55,941 nt of DNA from NCBI GenBank assembly GCA_002329485.1, contig DCTZ01000031.1, forward strand, positions 1 to 55,941. The letters are read 5' to 3'. The notes beneath the pieces were generated by a model. That model searched no databases. It was given only the letters and a program-made list of their open reading frames with translations, and was not told where the DNA came from. This DNA is from Caryophanales bacterium UBA1427 (GTDB lineage Bacteria; Bacillota_I; Bacilli_A; ML615J-28; CAG-313). This document shows, piece by piece, positions 47,565-55,941 of the stretch (position 1 is the first letter of the stretch; each line of letters starts with the position of its first letter). The position numbers and the translations under genes are program-made.

Positions 47565-50026
47565 AAAAAATTTGTTTAATCAGGTCAACCTTTAAAAAGA
47601 GTTTGGTCTTTTTAATGGCCGTAAGTCTCATGCTTTTAACCCTTTACAGTTTTCCTTCCTCGGCCGAAACCGTTCCTTACGTCGAACCGACGGAAGAAAT
47701 GCGCGGAGTTTGGGTTGCCACCGTTTCCAATATCGATATTCCGAAACAGGCCGGTACATCCGAAGCCGCCATCAACCAATGGAAACAAAACTATTTGGCT
47801 ATTCTCGATCGCATCAAACTCAACAAAATGAATGCGATTTTCTTCCAGGTCCGTCCGGCCAACGATGCTTTTTATCCGTCGCAATATAATCCGTGGAGCG
47901 ATTATCTTGCCGGTTACGGCAAGGACCCGGGTTGGGATCCGCTTGCCTGGATGATTGAAGTAACGCACGCCGAAGGAATCGAATTCCATGCCTGGCTTAA
48001 CCCTTACCGCACATCGGTAACATCCTATTCCGTCAAATACGATACCGCCCTTTCGGCAGGTACCATCAATACGGTTAAGACCGAAGTTCAGGATTATAAA
48101 CGCAGTTACGCAAGCGGCAGAAGATCCATGGCCGGAAACGGTTACGACAATCCTTTCTTGGATCCGGTTGATGCCAGTTTCCAACAAAAAGTTTTGATGG
48201 GTGCCGAAGGTCGGATGGTTTTGAATCCTGCCCATGAAGCAACCTTAACGCATTTGGCAAACACCATTTCCGAAATTATCACCAACTACGAGGTAGACGG
48301 AATCCATTTCGACGATTACTTCTACCCGGCGGCCGAAAAATACGACGGCTATCCGGTCGAACCTTGGGCGGACGATGCGGATTACGATGAATACCTGGCA
48401 AAAGGCGGCACATTATCCAAACCGGATTGGCGTCGCAACAATGTCGACCGAATGGTGGAAATGGTTTCGGATTTGGTCGAAGAACACAATCAAAAACCGG
48501 GTGCCCATCGGGTTGCGTTCGGTATCAGCCCTGCCCATATGTGGGCTCCGGATCCAGAGAATTGTCCATCGTCCGGGGTTCCGGGCGGTACGGTCGGTGC
48601 TCCTTGCTGGGGTTACTCGACTTACAACCAATTGTATGCGGATACGAAAAAATGGGTCGAAGAAGAATGGATTGATTATATTCTCCCGCAATTATACATG
48701 GAATTTGGCGACAGCTATCGCATGTTTGTCAACTGGTGGGCCAATGTCGTTGAGCCGACCGATGTCAAACTGTATATCGGCACGCCGGTTTACCGAATCA
48801 ACGAGTGGAACGACGAACGGGCCATTTCGAAACAAATGTACTATAACGGCACAACCTCCGAACTGGTGGGCAAAATCCACGGTTATGTCTTATACAATTA
48901 TACCAGTGTGGCGTCCGGTGGACTCTTTGCCCGGGGAATGGGCTTAATCAGAGGTTATTGGCAAAAAGGCGCCCTAACTCCGGTTTACGGGGAAATCGAC
49001 GCTCCGACACCGGATATCCCGGATTTTTCCATCATCGAAAAGGGCGATAAATTGCAAATCAGTTTTGCGGAAGTCGAAAATGCCAAAGGATATGCGATTT
49101 ACCGCTTCAAGAAAAATGCCGAATATGAATTTACCAAAGCCAATATGGTGGCCTTAGTCAACCAAACCAATACCGGCAAGGTTCATAATGTCGAAGCAAC
49201 CGCCGAAGACGATGATGTTTTCTTAATGCGGGTCTTCGATTTGAACAACCAATTGGTTGACGGTTACGTGGAAAAAGACACGAGCGTAATCATTCCTAAT
49301 CTGGCTCCGGTAATTACGGATGTCGATTTCGGACTCAAAGACAATATCAAAGGCGGCGATGAAGTAACCGTCAAAGCCAAAGTATCCGATCCGGAATCCG
49401 CTCCACTAGCGGTAACTCTAAAGATTGCGATAGACGGTGTCGCTTACAAATACGAATTCCCGATGACCCTGGACGAAAACGGCTTCTATTCTTATACCTG
49501 GGTTGCTTATCATTTAAATTCCGAGAATGCCAAAATGAAAATCGTGGCAAGCGACGGTTACAAAACTACGGAAGTCGAATCCGAACCGTTTGTTCTCGGC
49601 AATCCTGTGGTTAACCAGGCTCCGGTAATATCGGATGTTTCGTTTGGAATCGATTCCCAGGTTGACGGAAAGAGCAAAGTCACTATCAGCGCCAAAGTAA
49701 CCGATGATTCCGATAGCTTATCGATTACGCTGTATTTTGCCAAAGACGGTTCGACTTTCCAAAAGGTTCACGAATTTACCAAAAACGCAACCGGCAATTA
49801 CTCCTTTGAATGGACCGTGCCGAACGAAGAAGCAAGCGGCGCGCTTTTGAAAATTGTCGCAAGCGACGGCGAATTTGAAACCGAAAGCGTATCCGAGGCT
49901 TTCCAAATTGTGCCGAAAACAGCTTCCGGTGGATGCAAAATGGGCAGCGGCTGGATGATTATTCTGTCGCAGATTATCGTTTTATCAAGCGTTCTCGTCC
50001 TAATGAGAAAGCGGGGTAAGATGTAA
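47561..50026 (+). CDS. Exported GHL10 (DUF187) glycosidase with Ig-like repeats, copy 2
   Basis: Protein of 821 residues. Signal peptide about 1-35 (SFPSSAET). The GHL10 barrel covers about 45-480, with MRGVWVATVSNIDIPKQAG, FQVRPANDAFYPSQYNPWSD, LNPYRT and DGIHFDDYFYP. After it comes a fibronectin-like module (about 500-580), then two Ig-like repeats beginning LAPVITDVDFG and QAPVISDVSFG. The end is SGGCKMGSGW, a hydrophobic helix and MRKRGKM, which parallels copy 1. Likely held on the cell surface and acting on peptidoglycan-type glycans. It starts in the dipeptidase stop (ATGA). Confidence 0.82.
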   Translation: MKKICLIRSTFKKSLVFLMAVSLMLLTLYSFPSSAETVPYVEPTEEMRGVWVATVSNIDIPKQAGTSEAAINQWKQNYLAILDRIKLNKMNAIFFQVRPANDAFYPSQYNPWSDYLAGYGKDPGWDPLAWMIEVTHAEGIEFHAWLNPYRTSVTSYSVKYDTALSAGTINTVKTEVQDYKRSYASGRRSMAGNGYDNPFLDPVDASFQQKVLMGAEGRMVLNPAHEATLTHLANTISEIITNYEVDGIHFDDYFYPAAEKYDGYPVEPWADDADYDEYLAKGGTLSKPDWRRNNVDRMVEMVSDLVEEHNQKPGAHRVAFGISPAHMWAPDPENCPSSGVPGGTVGAPCWGYSTYNQLYADTKKWVEEEWIDYILPQLYMEFGDSYRMFVNWWANVVEPTDVKLYIGTPVYRINEWNDERAISKQMYYNGTTSELVGKIHGYVLYNYTSVASGGLFARGMGLIRGYWQKGALTPVYGEIDAPTPDIPDFSIIEKGDKLQISFAEVENAKGYAIYRFKKNAEYEFTKANMVALVNQTNTGKVHNVEATAEDDDVFLMRVFDLNNQLVDGYVEKDTSVIIPNLAPVITDVDFGLKDNIKGGDEVTVKAKVSDPESAPLAVTLKIAIDGVAYKYEFPMTLDENGFYSYTWVAYHLNSENAKMKIVASDGYKTTEVESEPFVLGNPVVNQAPVISDVSFGIDSQVDGKSKVTISAKVTDDSDSLSITLYFAKDGSTFQKVHEFTKNATGNYSFEWTVPNEEASGALLKIVASDGEFETESVSEAFQIVPKTASGGCKMGSGWMIILSQIIVLSSVLVLMRKRGKM

Positions 50027-51291
50027 TGAAACTGAAACGCTTTGCGCCCCAAAAGGAAGGTAATCCTTATGTGACCTACTTCGGTACGGACGAAGTTGTT
50101 ACCTTGCCGAAATATCATTTCAAACCGGAGGAAGTTCGGGGCGTGTGGGTGTCGAATGTGGCAAACATCGATACCCCCCAAATGAAATCCAAGGAAGAGT
50201 ATCAAAACTATCTGAAAGCGATGATTGAACGGATCGCTTCCTACAACATGAATACCATCGTCTTCCAGGTTCGCCCCGCAAACGATGCTTATTATCCTTC
50301 GCTTCTTAATCCCTGGTCCCGTTTTATCACGGGTACGGAAGGTCAGGATCCCGGTTTTGACGTCTTGCAATTCGTGATTGACGAGGCAAACAAGTACGGA
50401 ATCCGCGTGCATGCCTGGATGAATCCTTATCGGGTCAGCCTGAAAAGCTTAAACGATTTGAACCAAACCAAAGAAGAATATTTAAGCACATTGGATGCGT
50501 TGAATTTTGCGCGACGCCATCCCGAATGCACGATTTTGGACGGGGCGGGAAAGGTTATTCTAAGGCCAGCTTCGGAAGAAGTAATCGAATTTATCACCGA
50601 AACCGTTTCGGAAATCGTCAACAATTACGATGTGGAAGGAATCCACATTGACGATTACTTTTACCCTTATGCCAAGATTGATCCGCAGTACGAAATTGCC
50701 GATTACAACGCTTATTGCAAGCGTTTTGGCTTAATCGGTTTTGACGATTGGCGGCGCCAAAACGTCGACACTTTAATCAAAAGTATCAACAACGCTTTGA
50801 AAAAATCGTTTAGCAAAACCGGAAGAAAAGTGTTATTCGGCATTAGTCCTTTCGGCATTTACCGGACCAATTCGTCCCTCAAAGAAGGCGGTTGGGAAAA
50901 AGGATCGCTCCATTCGCCGAAAGCTTTGGAGTGCTATACGGATTTATACTCGGATATTTACAAGTGGATGAAAGAAGGCTGGATCGACTACGTCGTTCCC
51001 CAAGTCTATTTCCCGTTTGAACGTCCGGACGTAACCTATCACGATTTGACCAAATGGTGGGCAGGCATTGCCAAAGAAACCAAGACGACGCTTTACATTG
51101 GTCAGGGTTTATACCAGATGGGCAAATCCGAATATTGGCAAAATCCCGATGAAATTGCCAATCAGTTGCGTTTCAATCAGTTGTTTTCCTCCATCAAAGG
51201 CACAATTCTATTCACCTACCACGATTTGGTCCCGGGCGACAATCCGGTAAAAGACGAAGCGTTGAAACAATTGAAAAATATCTGGAATTAG
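50026..51291 (+). CDS. Cytoplasmic GHL10 (DUF187) glycosidase, copy 3
   Basis: Protein of 421 residues that is only the GHL10 barrel: VRGVWVSNVANIDTP, FQVRPANDAYYPSLLNPWSR, MNPYRV and EGIHIDDYFYP are all present. It has no signal peptide, no Ig repeats and no C-terminal helix, unlike the two exported copies, so it should act on imported oligosaccharides. It starts in the stop of copy 2 and ends the operon before a terminator. Copy number and differing location suggest stepwise breakdown of one glycan outside and inside the cell. Confidence 0.82.
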   Translation: MKLKRFAPQKEGNPYVTYFGTDEVVTLPKYHFKPEEVRGVWVSNVANIDTPQMKSKEEYQNYLKAMIERIASYNMNTIVFQVRPANDAYYPSLLNPWSRFITGTEGQDPGFDVLQFVIDEANKYGIRVHAWMNPYRVSLKSLNDLNQTKEEYLSTLDALNFARRHPECTILDGAGKVILRPASEEVIEFITETVSEIVNNYDVEGIHIDDYFYPYAKIDPQYEIADYNAYCKRFGLIGFDDWRRQNVDTLIKSINNALKKSFSKTGRKVLFGISPFGIYRTNSSLKEGGWEKGSLHSPKALECYTDLYSDIYKWMKEGWIDYVVPQVYFPFERPDVTYHDLTKWWAGIAKETKTTLYIGQGLYQMGKSEYWQNPDEIANQLRFNQLFSSIKGTILFTYHDLVPGDNPVKDEALKQLKNIWN

Positions 51292-51302
51292 ATGTAATAA
51301 CA

Positions 51303-51332
51303 AAAAGCAGCGATCATTAGGCGCTGCTTTTT
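51303..51332 (+). terminator. Terminator of the dipeptidase-GHL10 operon
   Basis: AAAAGCAGCG (51303-51312) pairs with CGCTGCTTTT (51322-51331), followed by T. Confidence 0.85.
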
Positions 51333-51379
51333 TAAAGGGTTCGACTTAACCCGATCGGGAAATTAAAATATGCAACTGC

Positions 51380-51408
51380 TTGAAAAAAAACGCTTTCTTT
51401 GCTATAAT
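51380..51408 (+). promoter_or_regulatory. Promoter with operator in the spacer (hexosaminidase operon)
   Basis: TTGAAA (51380-51385), 17 bases, TATAAT (51403-51408), also an extended -10 (TGC). The spacer holds AAAACGCTTTCTTT (51387-51400), nearly the same as the site at 46613, so a bound LacI/CcpA-type protein would block RNA polymerase. Confidence 0.65.
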
Positions 51409-51465
51409 GAATTAAAGTTTTTTAAATATTCCGTTACGTTTATTTTACAAAAGGAGACCTTCGCC

Positions 51466-53286
51466 ATGCAACTTTTGCCTTTGCCAAAAACAGTAAAAAA
51501 GCAGGAAGGAACACTCAATATCGAAAAAATCCAGCATCTTGCCTTTCTCGGCTTTACGGAAAGCGAACAAACCCACTTGTTGAAAAAAGCCGGCCGGGTT
51601 TTTGCCAAAGCATTGACAATCTCCCCGTCCCCTTCGGCCTTCCGGGTGATTAAAGCGGATCTGCCCAAGCAAGCCTATGCTTTGACGGTATCCGAAGAAG
51701 GTATTTCCCTCAAAGCTGCGGATATCGAAGGTGCCCATTTTGCTTTTACGACCCTCGGTCAATTGATTGACGGCCGGGAAATCCCATGCGTCGAAATCAC
51801 CGACGAACCCGATTTGTCGGTCAGGGGAGTATTGCTAGACATCAGCCGCAGCAAAGTCCCGACTTTGGAAACTTTGAAAGAGATTGCGGATTGGTTGGAA
51901 CAATTGAAATACAACCATTTGGAACTTTATGTCGAGGGATTTTCTTTCGAATACCGGAGCTTCCCGGAAGTATTGGAAAACGGAAACTTTATAACCGTCC
52001 AAGAATACCGGGAATTGGAACAGTATTGCCTAGACCGCTGCATCGATCTGGTGCCGAATCAAAACGGTTTCGGCCATATGAGCGATTGGTTGAAAAGAGA
52101 AGAATACCAAGATTTTGCGGAAATTCCGGAAGGGTTTTTTATTTGGGGAGCGCACCGGGCTCCGAGTACCCTGAATCCGCTTGATCCGAGAAGCCGGGAA
52201 CTCGTTACCAAAATGTATCGCGACATGTTGCCGTATTCCAAGTCGAAGTATTTCAATATGAACTTTGACGAACCCTACGAATTGGGTCAGGGGAAAAGCA
52301 AGGATTATTGCGACAAAGTGGGAAGAGACCGCGTTTTTATCGAATACATGGAAAGTCTAGCCGAAGTGGTTCGTTCCTACGACAAGCGCCCGATGATTTG
52401 GGGCGATGTGCTGATTCACCATCCCGAAAGTTTGGCACACTTAAGCAAAGATTTGATTTTTATCGATTGGGGATATTCGGCCGACTACCCTTTTTATAAA
52501 CATCTGAAAATGTTGGCGGAAGCCGGAATTGATTTCATGGCTGCGGCGGGAACATCCACCTGGGCTGTGATTACGTCCCGCTATCAGGATATGATTGGAT
52601 CGATCCGAAACGCCAGTTTAAATACGATTAAATACCGCGGTTTGGGAATTCTGGTAACCGATTGGGGCGATATGGGCCATTTGCAATATCTGCCTTTCAG
52701 TTATCCGGGTTTCATCTTCGGAGCCCTTGCCGGTTGGAATTTCAACGAAGCGCATGAGTATTTGATTGCACCTTTTTTAAGCCGAATGGTTGAAAACGCT
52801 TTACTTGCGCAACTTATTCTCGATATGTCAACCTACACAAGATTGGAAGGTGAATATCGGTCTTACGGCAGCCGCCTGTTCAGTGCGATTCTGTGGGCGG
52901 AACATTCCCGCCAGGAGCCGAAAGATTTTTTAACCAAAATGGCATCCAACATCATCGGCGAAAAGAACCGTTTGTTTTTGAAAAACGAATTCGATGGTTT
53001 CGAAGCGCGGCTGGAAAAAATCGACGGTTTATCTCCGGTTGCCCAAACCGTCAAAGGGGAACTGGCCAATGCCCTCGCATTACTGAAAACGCTCCTTAAA
53101 ACAAACGAAATGTTGGCTTTGAAAAAATACGATATGACCGACGATATAATTTCCGAATTGCAGGCCTTTTTGGCTAAACATGCCGAACTGTGGCAAAAAC
53201 GGAATAAACCGGCGGGCTTAAGCGAAAGCTCCCGTCGCATTACGCAACTGATCAGCGTATTGGAAAAATTGAAAGAAGGAAGTTGA
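51466..53286 (+). CDS. GH20-type beta-N-acetylhexosaminidase
   Basis: Protein of 606 residues without signal peptide. The N-terminal alpha/beta domain (about 1-110) is of the GH20 accessory type. The barrel begins about 117 (LSVRGVLLDISRSKVPT) and carries the catalytic Asp-Glu pair in FNMNFDEPYELG (about 265). The C-terminal part (about 430-606) is helical. It would remove terminal GlcNAc from oligosaccharides delivered by the transporter encoded next. AAAAGGAG precedes ATG 51466; a frame from 51370 runs through the promoter. Substrate specificity is inferred from family and neighbours. Confidence 0.75.
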   Translation: MQLLPLPKTVKKQEGTLNIEKIQHLAFLGFTESEQTHLLKKAGRVFAKALTISPSPSAFRVIKADLPKQAYALTVSEEGISLKAADIEGAHFAFTTLGQLIDGREIPCVEITDEPDLSVRGVLLDISRSKVPTLETLKEIADWLEQLKYNHLELYVEGFSFEYRSFPEVLENGNFITVQEYRELEQYCLDRCIDLVPNQNGFGHMSDWLKREEYQDFAEIPEGFFIWGAHRAPSTLNPLDPRSRELVTKMYRDMLPYSKSKYFNMNFDEPYELGQGKSKDYCDKVGRDRVFIEYMESLAEVVRSYDKRPMIWGDVLIHHPESLAHLSKDLIFIDWGYSADYPFYKHLKMLAEAGIDFMAAAGTSTWAVITSRYQDMIGSIRNASLNTIKYRGLGILVTDWGDMGHLQYLPFSYPGFIFGALAGWNFNEAHEYLIAPFLSRMVENALLAQLILDMSTYTRLEGEYRSYGSRLFSAILWAEHSRQEPKDFLTKMASNIIGEKNRLFLKNEFDGFEARLEKIDGLSPVAQTVKGELANALALLKTLLKTNEMLALKKYDMTDDIISELQAFLAKHAELWQKRNKPAGLSESSRRITQLISVLEKLKEGS

Positions 53287-53290
53287 GACT

Positions 53291-55941
53291 ATGAAGAAGA
53301 AGTATTTGATTCTGATTACGGTAGGAGTTATTGTTCTGGTCTTGCTCGGCATTAATTTTGTGGGCGGCTCCAAGAACCCGGTGTCTTTTACCTATAATCC
53401 TCAGGCTTGGACGAAAACAACCGATAACAGCAGTTATTACCAATATCTCGAAAAGCACAAAAAAGACAACAACGCTACCGATGTTCAACTTGAAAAATCG
53501 ATTGTTATTCCTGCTTGGAATTACGACCCGTCCCAAACCACCGCGCAGTTCGGAAAACCTTTGACCGGACCCGATGATACCATTACCGAAGCCGCCAAAG
53601 CCTATTTGGTAAGCAAAACGGCTCTTACAGGTTTGAAAGATGCGTTTGAAGATACGCTTCTGTACGCTCCCGAACAAGACCAGGTGGGCTGGTCTTTCCA
53701 AGTGGAAACAGCGGGTTTTTACCAAATATCCGTACGCTATTATCCGATTAAAGGAAAAAGCTCCTCGATTGAACGGACGCTTTTGATTAACGGAGAAACC
53801 CCGTTCGAAGGCGCGAGTTTTGTTTTTCACCGGGTGTGGGACAATAACCCCGACAGTATGCGTTTGGATGAAAGCGGAAAACTGGTTTTCAAACAGGACG
53901 TAAACGGCAACGACATCAAACCCAACCAAGTCGAAAAACCGACTTTCAGAACCGTGCCGCTCCGCGACGATTTGGGTTACGTGACCGAAAACTACCGCTT
54001 CTATTTCTCAGCGGGTGTCAATACGATTGCGCTTGTTGCGATTAAAGAATGCATTCTGCTCGATCAGATTTATATCGAAAGTGTCACAAGAACACCGACT
54101 TACGCGGAATACAAGGCCAAATATGCCAATGTTTCCCAAGAAACCCCGAGTTATTCCTACCGGGTGGAAGCCGAAAACGCCACCAGCAAATCTTCCCCGA
54201 CGCTTTATCCGATTACCGATCGTTCCAGTTACGTGACGACGCCGTACAGCCCGAAAGAAACGAAACTGAATGCTATCGGCGGCGACAACTGGAAAGTATT
54301 GGGTGACTGGATCAGTTGGGAAATCGAAGTGCCGCAAGACGGTTTTTACAATATTTCGATGCGAGCGAAACAAAATCTGGTCCGCGGCCTATATTCCAAC
54401 CGAATTGTTTATATTGACGGCAAGATTGCCTTTGACGAACTTAATTATACTTTGTTTGCCTATTCGTCCGATTGGCAAAATGTCACATTGGGCAATAAAG
54501 ACGAAGCTTTCCTCTTCTATTTGACCGAAGGCAAACACACGATTACGATGGAAGTAACTTTGGGCGAATACGGTACTCTGATTGAACGGATCCAGGGTTC
54601 CATCGACTATCTCAATAAACTTTACCGCGATATCATCAAGTTTACTTCGCCTGCTCCGGACCCGAACCGGGACTACGAACTGACGAAACGTCCGGGTCTC
54701 GACATGGTCGAAAGAATGACTTGGGCCGCGAATGAACTCGCCGACATTTCCAAATCGATCGAAATAATTTCCGGAACCAAATCAGACAAAACCGGAACCA
54801 TCGATACGATGGTCGTGCAGCTTAGAGACTTCATCGACCGGCCGCGAGATGTTCCGAGACGTTTGTCGTCTTTTAACACCAACATCTCTTCTTTGGGTAC
54901 GCTTCTTACGACCCTAAGAGAATATCCGCTGACGATTGACTACATCATGGTTCATACGCCCGACGTGAAACTTCCGCGGGCCAACGAAACATTCTTCCAA
55001 AAAATCAAAAAATCGCTGCTCAGTTTCTGGTATTCCTTTTTCATCGATTATTCCGCCATCTCTTCCACGGATACAGTGGAAGGAAGACAGACAATCGAAG
55101 TCTGGATGTCCTTGGGACGCGACCAGGCCAATGTTATCAGAAACTTAATCGACCAAAACTTTACCCCGCAAACCGGCATCAAGGTTGACCTGAAACTGAC
55201 CGGAACCGACGTCTTGCTTAAAGCGACGCTTGCCGGAATCGGTCCGCACGTGGCCATCAACGTCGACAGCACTTTGCCGGTCAACTACGGGTTGAGGGAT
55301 GCGGTGTTGGATTTACGGGAATTCCCGGATTACCAAGACGTTATCGAGCGCAATTCGTTGCTGTCCGACGAGGAATTCGAAAAAATCGATCCGGCCCTGA
55401 AGGAATGGCGCTTCAACATGAGTGCGCTGCGCCAATTCCAATTTAACGGCGCGGCTTATGCCCTTCCGGAAAAACAGGTTTTCATGATGATGTTTGTCCG
55501 CACGGACATCCTGGACGAACTCGGGCTGCTCGACAAAGTGCCGAATACCTGGGACGAAGTAATCGGACTGGTAGCGGATCTGCAGGCCCATCAGCTTCAG
55601 TTCTATCTGCCGGTCAACGATGCAGGGGCTTCGGCTATTAATCCGATTTTTGTTTCGATGCTTTATCAGATGGGCGGCGACCTATATATAAACAACGATA
55701 TGGAAACGGGTCTCATGGAACCGGTTGCTCTCGATGCTTTCGAATACTGGACCGAGTTCTATACGCTGTACTCTTTTCCGAAATACGCGAACTTCCTCAA
55801 CCGATTCCGTTCCGGAGAAATGCCGCTCGGCATCGCCTACTACGAAGCATACAACACTTTGAGCGTCTTTGCGCCGGACTTACGGGGCAAATGGGCGTTC
55901 TATCCGATTCCGGGCATCGAAAAACCGCTCCTTGACGAAAA
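53291..55941 (+). CDS. Large sugar ABC transporter binding protein with carbohydrate-module-like domains (partial)
   Basis: The frame is open from ATG 53291 to the window edge (at least 883 residues). A membrane anchor or uncleaved signal lies at about 5-25. Two beta-rich modules follow: about 110-270 (GFYQISVRYYP, LLINGETPFEG) and about 290-430 (YRVEAENATS, GDWISWEIEVPQDGFYNISM), the second like CBM6/35 domains. A helical linker comes next (about 440-595). A family 1 solute-binding domain starts at about 600 (TIEVWMSLGRDQANVIRNLI). Four bases separate it from the GH20 stop. It should capture glycan fragments for import; permease genes probably lie beyond the window. Confidence 0.8.
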   Translation, partial: MKKKYLILITVGVIVLVLLGINFVGGSKNPVSFTYNPQAWTKTTDNSSYYQYLEKHKKDNNATDVQLEKSIVIPAWNYDPSQTTAQFGKPLTGPDDTITEAAKAYLVSKTALTGLKDAFEDTLLYAPEQDQVGWSFQVETAGFYQISVRYYPIKGKSSSIERTLLINGETPFEGASFVFHRVWDNNPDSMRLDESGKLVFKQDVNGNDIKPNQVEKPTFRTVPLRDDLGYVTENYRFYFSAGVNTIALVAIKECILLDQIYIESVTRTPTYAEYKAKYANVSQETPSYSYRVEAENATSKSSPTLYPITDRSSYVTTPYSPKETKLNAIGGDNWKVLGDWISWEIEVPQDGFYNISMRAKQNLVRGLYSNRIVYIDGKIAFDELNYTLFAYSSDWQNVTLGNKDEAFLFYLTEGKHTITMEVTLGEYGTLIERIQGSIDYLNKLYRDIIKFTSPAPDPNRDYELTKRPGLDMVERMTWAANELADISKSIEIISGTKSDKTGTIDTMVVQLRDFIDRPRDVPRRLSSFNTNISSLGTLLTTLREYPLTIDYIMVHTPDVKLPRANETFFQKIKKSLLSFWYSFFIDYSAISSTDTVEGRQTIEVWMSLGRDQANVIRNLIDQNFTPQTGIKVDLKLTGTDVLLKATLAGIGPHVAINVDSTLPVNYGLRDAVLDLREFPDYQDVIERNSLLSDEEFEKIDPALKEWRFNMSALRQFQFNGAAYALPEKQVFMMMFVRTDILDELGLLDKVPNTWDEVIGLVADLQAHQLQFYLPVNDAGASAINPIFVSMLYQMGGDLYINNDMETGLMEPVALDAFEYWTEFYTLYSFPKYANFLNRFRSGEMPLGIAYYEAYNTLSVFAPDLRGKWAFYPIPGIEKPLLDE

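Noticed and set aside
1..55941. UGA read as Trp (mollicute code)
   Set aside because: TGA is the natural stop of znuA, uvrC, the Cof-type HAD gene, the P1B ATPase and others, and no gene needs TGA read-through.

Overview
The window comes from a low-to-mid GC member of the Bacillota, class Bacilli, that forms endospores. Gene orders are of Bacillus type: rimP-nusA-ylxR-ylxQ-infB-rbfA; uvrC followed by gerE; rpsP-khpA...rimM-trmD...rplS; murC-ccpA-tyrS; znuACB behind a zur gene. Spore genes are scattered through it: an alpha/beta-type small acid-soluble spore protein, GerE, a YjcZ-type tiny membrane protein, and YlbD and YlbE. TGA ends several genes (znuA, uvrC, the Cof-type HAD gene), so the code is standard. 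murC and a cell-wall glycan locus show that the cell has peptidoglycan, so it is not a wall-less mollicute despite some resemblance in gene content. The exact order or family cannot be fixed from sequence alone.

Layout. 1-5.2 kb: oligo-1,6-glucosidase, GPH-type sugar symporter, HAD phosphatase, TPR protein. 5.4-8.4 kb: zinc operon zur-znuA-znuC-znuB with its own promoter and a candidate Zur operator. 8.4-10.7 kb: an acetyltransferase fused to an exonuclease III-type AP endonuclease, an ExQ-type nuclease-like protein, and a TSCPD protein. 10.8-13.2 kb: cysteine desulfurase and ThiI (4-thiouridine pair). 13.3 kb: spore DNA-binding protein. 13.5-14.25 kb: a gene-poor stretch. 14.2-17.6 kb: membrane protein, rRNA methyltransferase, DUF1858 protein, TGS-uridine kinase protein. 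17.8-22.9 kb: rimP-nusA-infB operon. 23-29.4 kb: uvrC, gerE, a DEDDh exonuclease, RNase J, a Cof-type phosphatase, deformylase. 29.5-30.7 kb: spore coat island. 30.7-37.5 kb: ribosomal protein and tRNA-modification operon, with a zinc/cadmium efflux module (ArsR plus P-type ATPase) set inside it. 37.6-41.2 kb: murC, ccpA, tyrS.

41.4-55.9 kb is the most unusual part. It is a locus that appears dedicated to amino-sugar glycans, probably peptidoglycan debris. It encodes a serine hydrolase of the beta-lactamase fold, a tandem-GNAT acetyltransferase, a PIG-L/LmbE deacetylase, three GHL10 (DUF187, DigH-like) glycosidases (two exported and probably surface-anchored, one cytoplasmic), an M19 dipeptidase, a cytoplasmic GH20-type hexosaminidase, and a large sugar-binding protein with carbohydrate-module-like domains that runs off the end. 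Three promoters in this locus carry a related CG-centred LacI/CcpA-type operator, which suggests coordinate control. The exported enzymes share an unusual C-terminal Gly-Cys, membrane helix and basic tail.

A second strong signal is the coat island. Divergent candidate sigma-K promoters upstream of ylbD and of an undescribed Met/Pro/Gln-rich protein share a perfect inverted repeat. That repeat supplies the CACC -35 element on both strands and resembles a paired GerE site.
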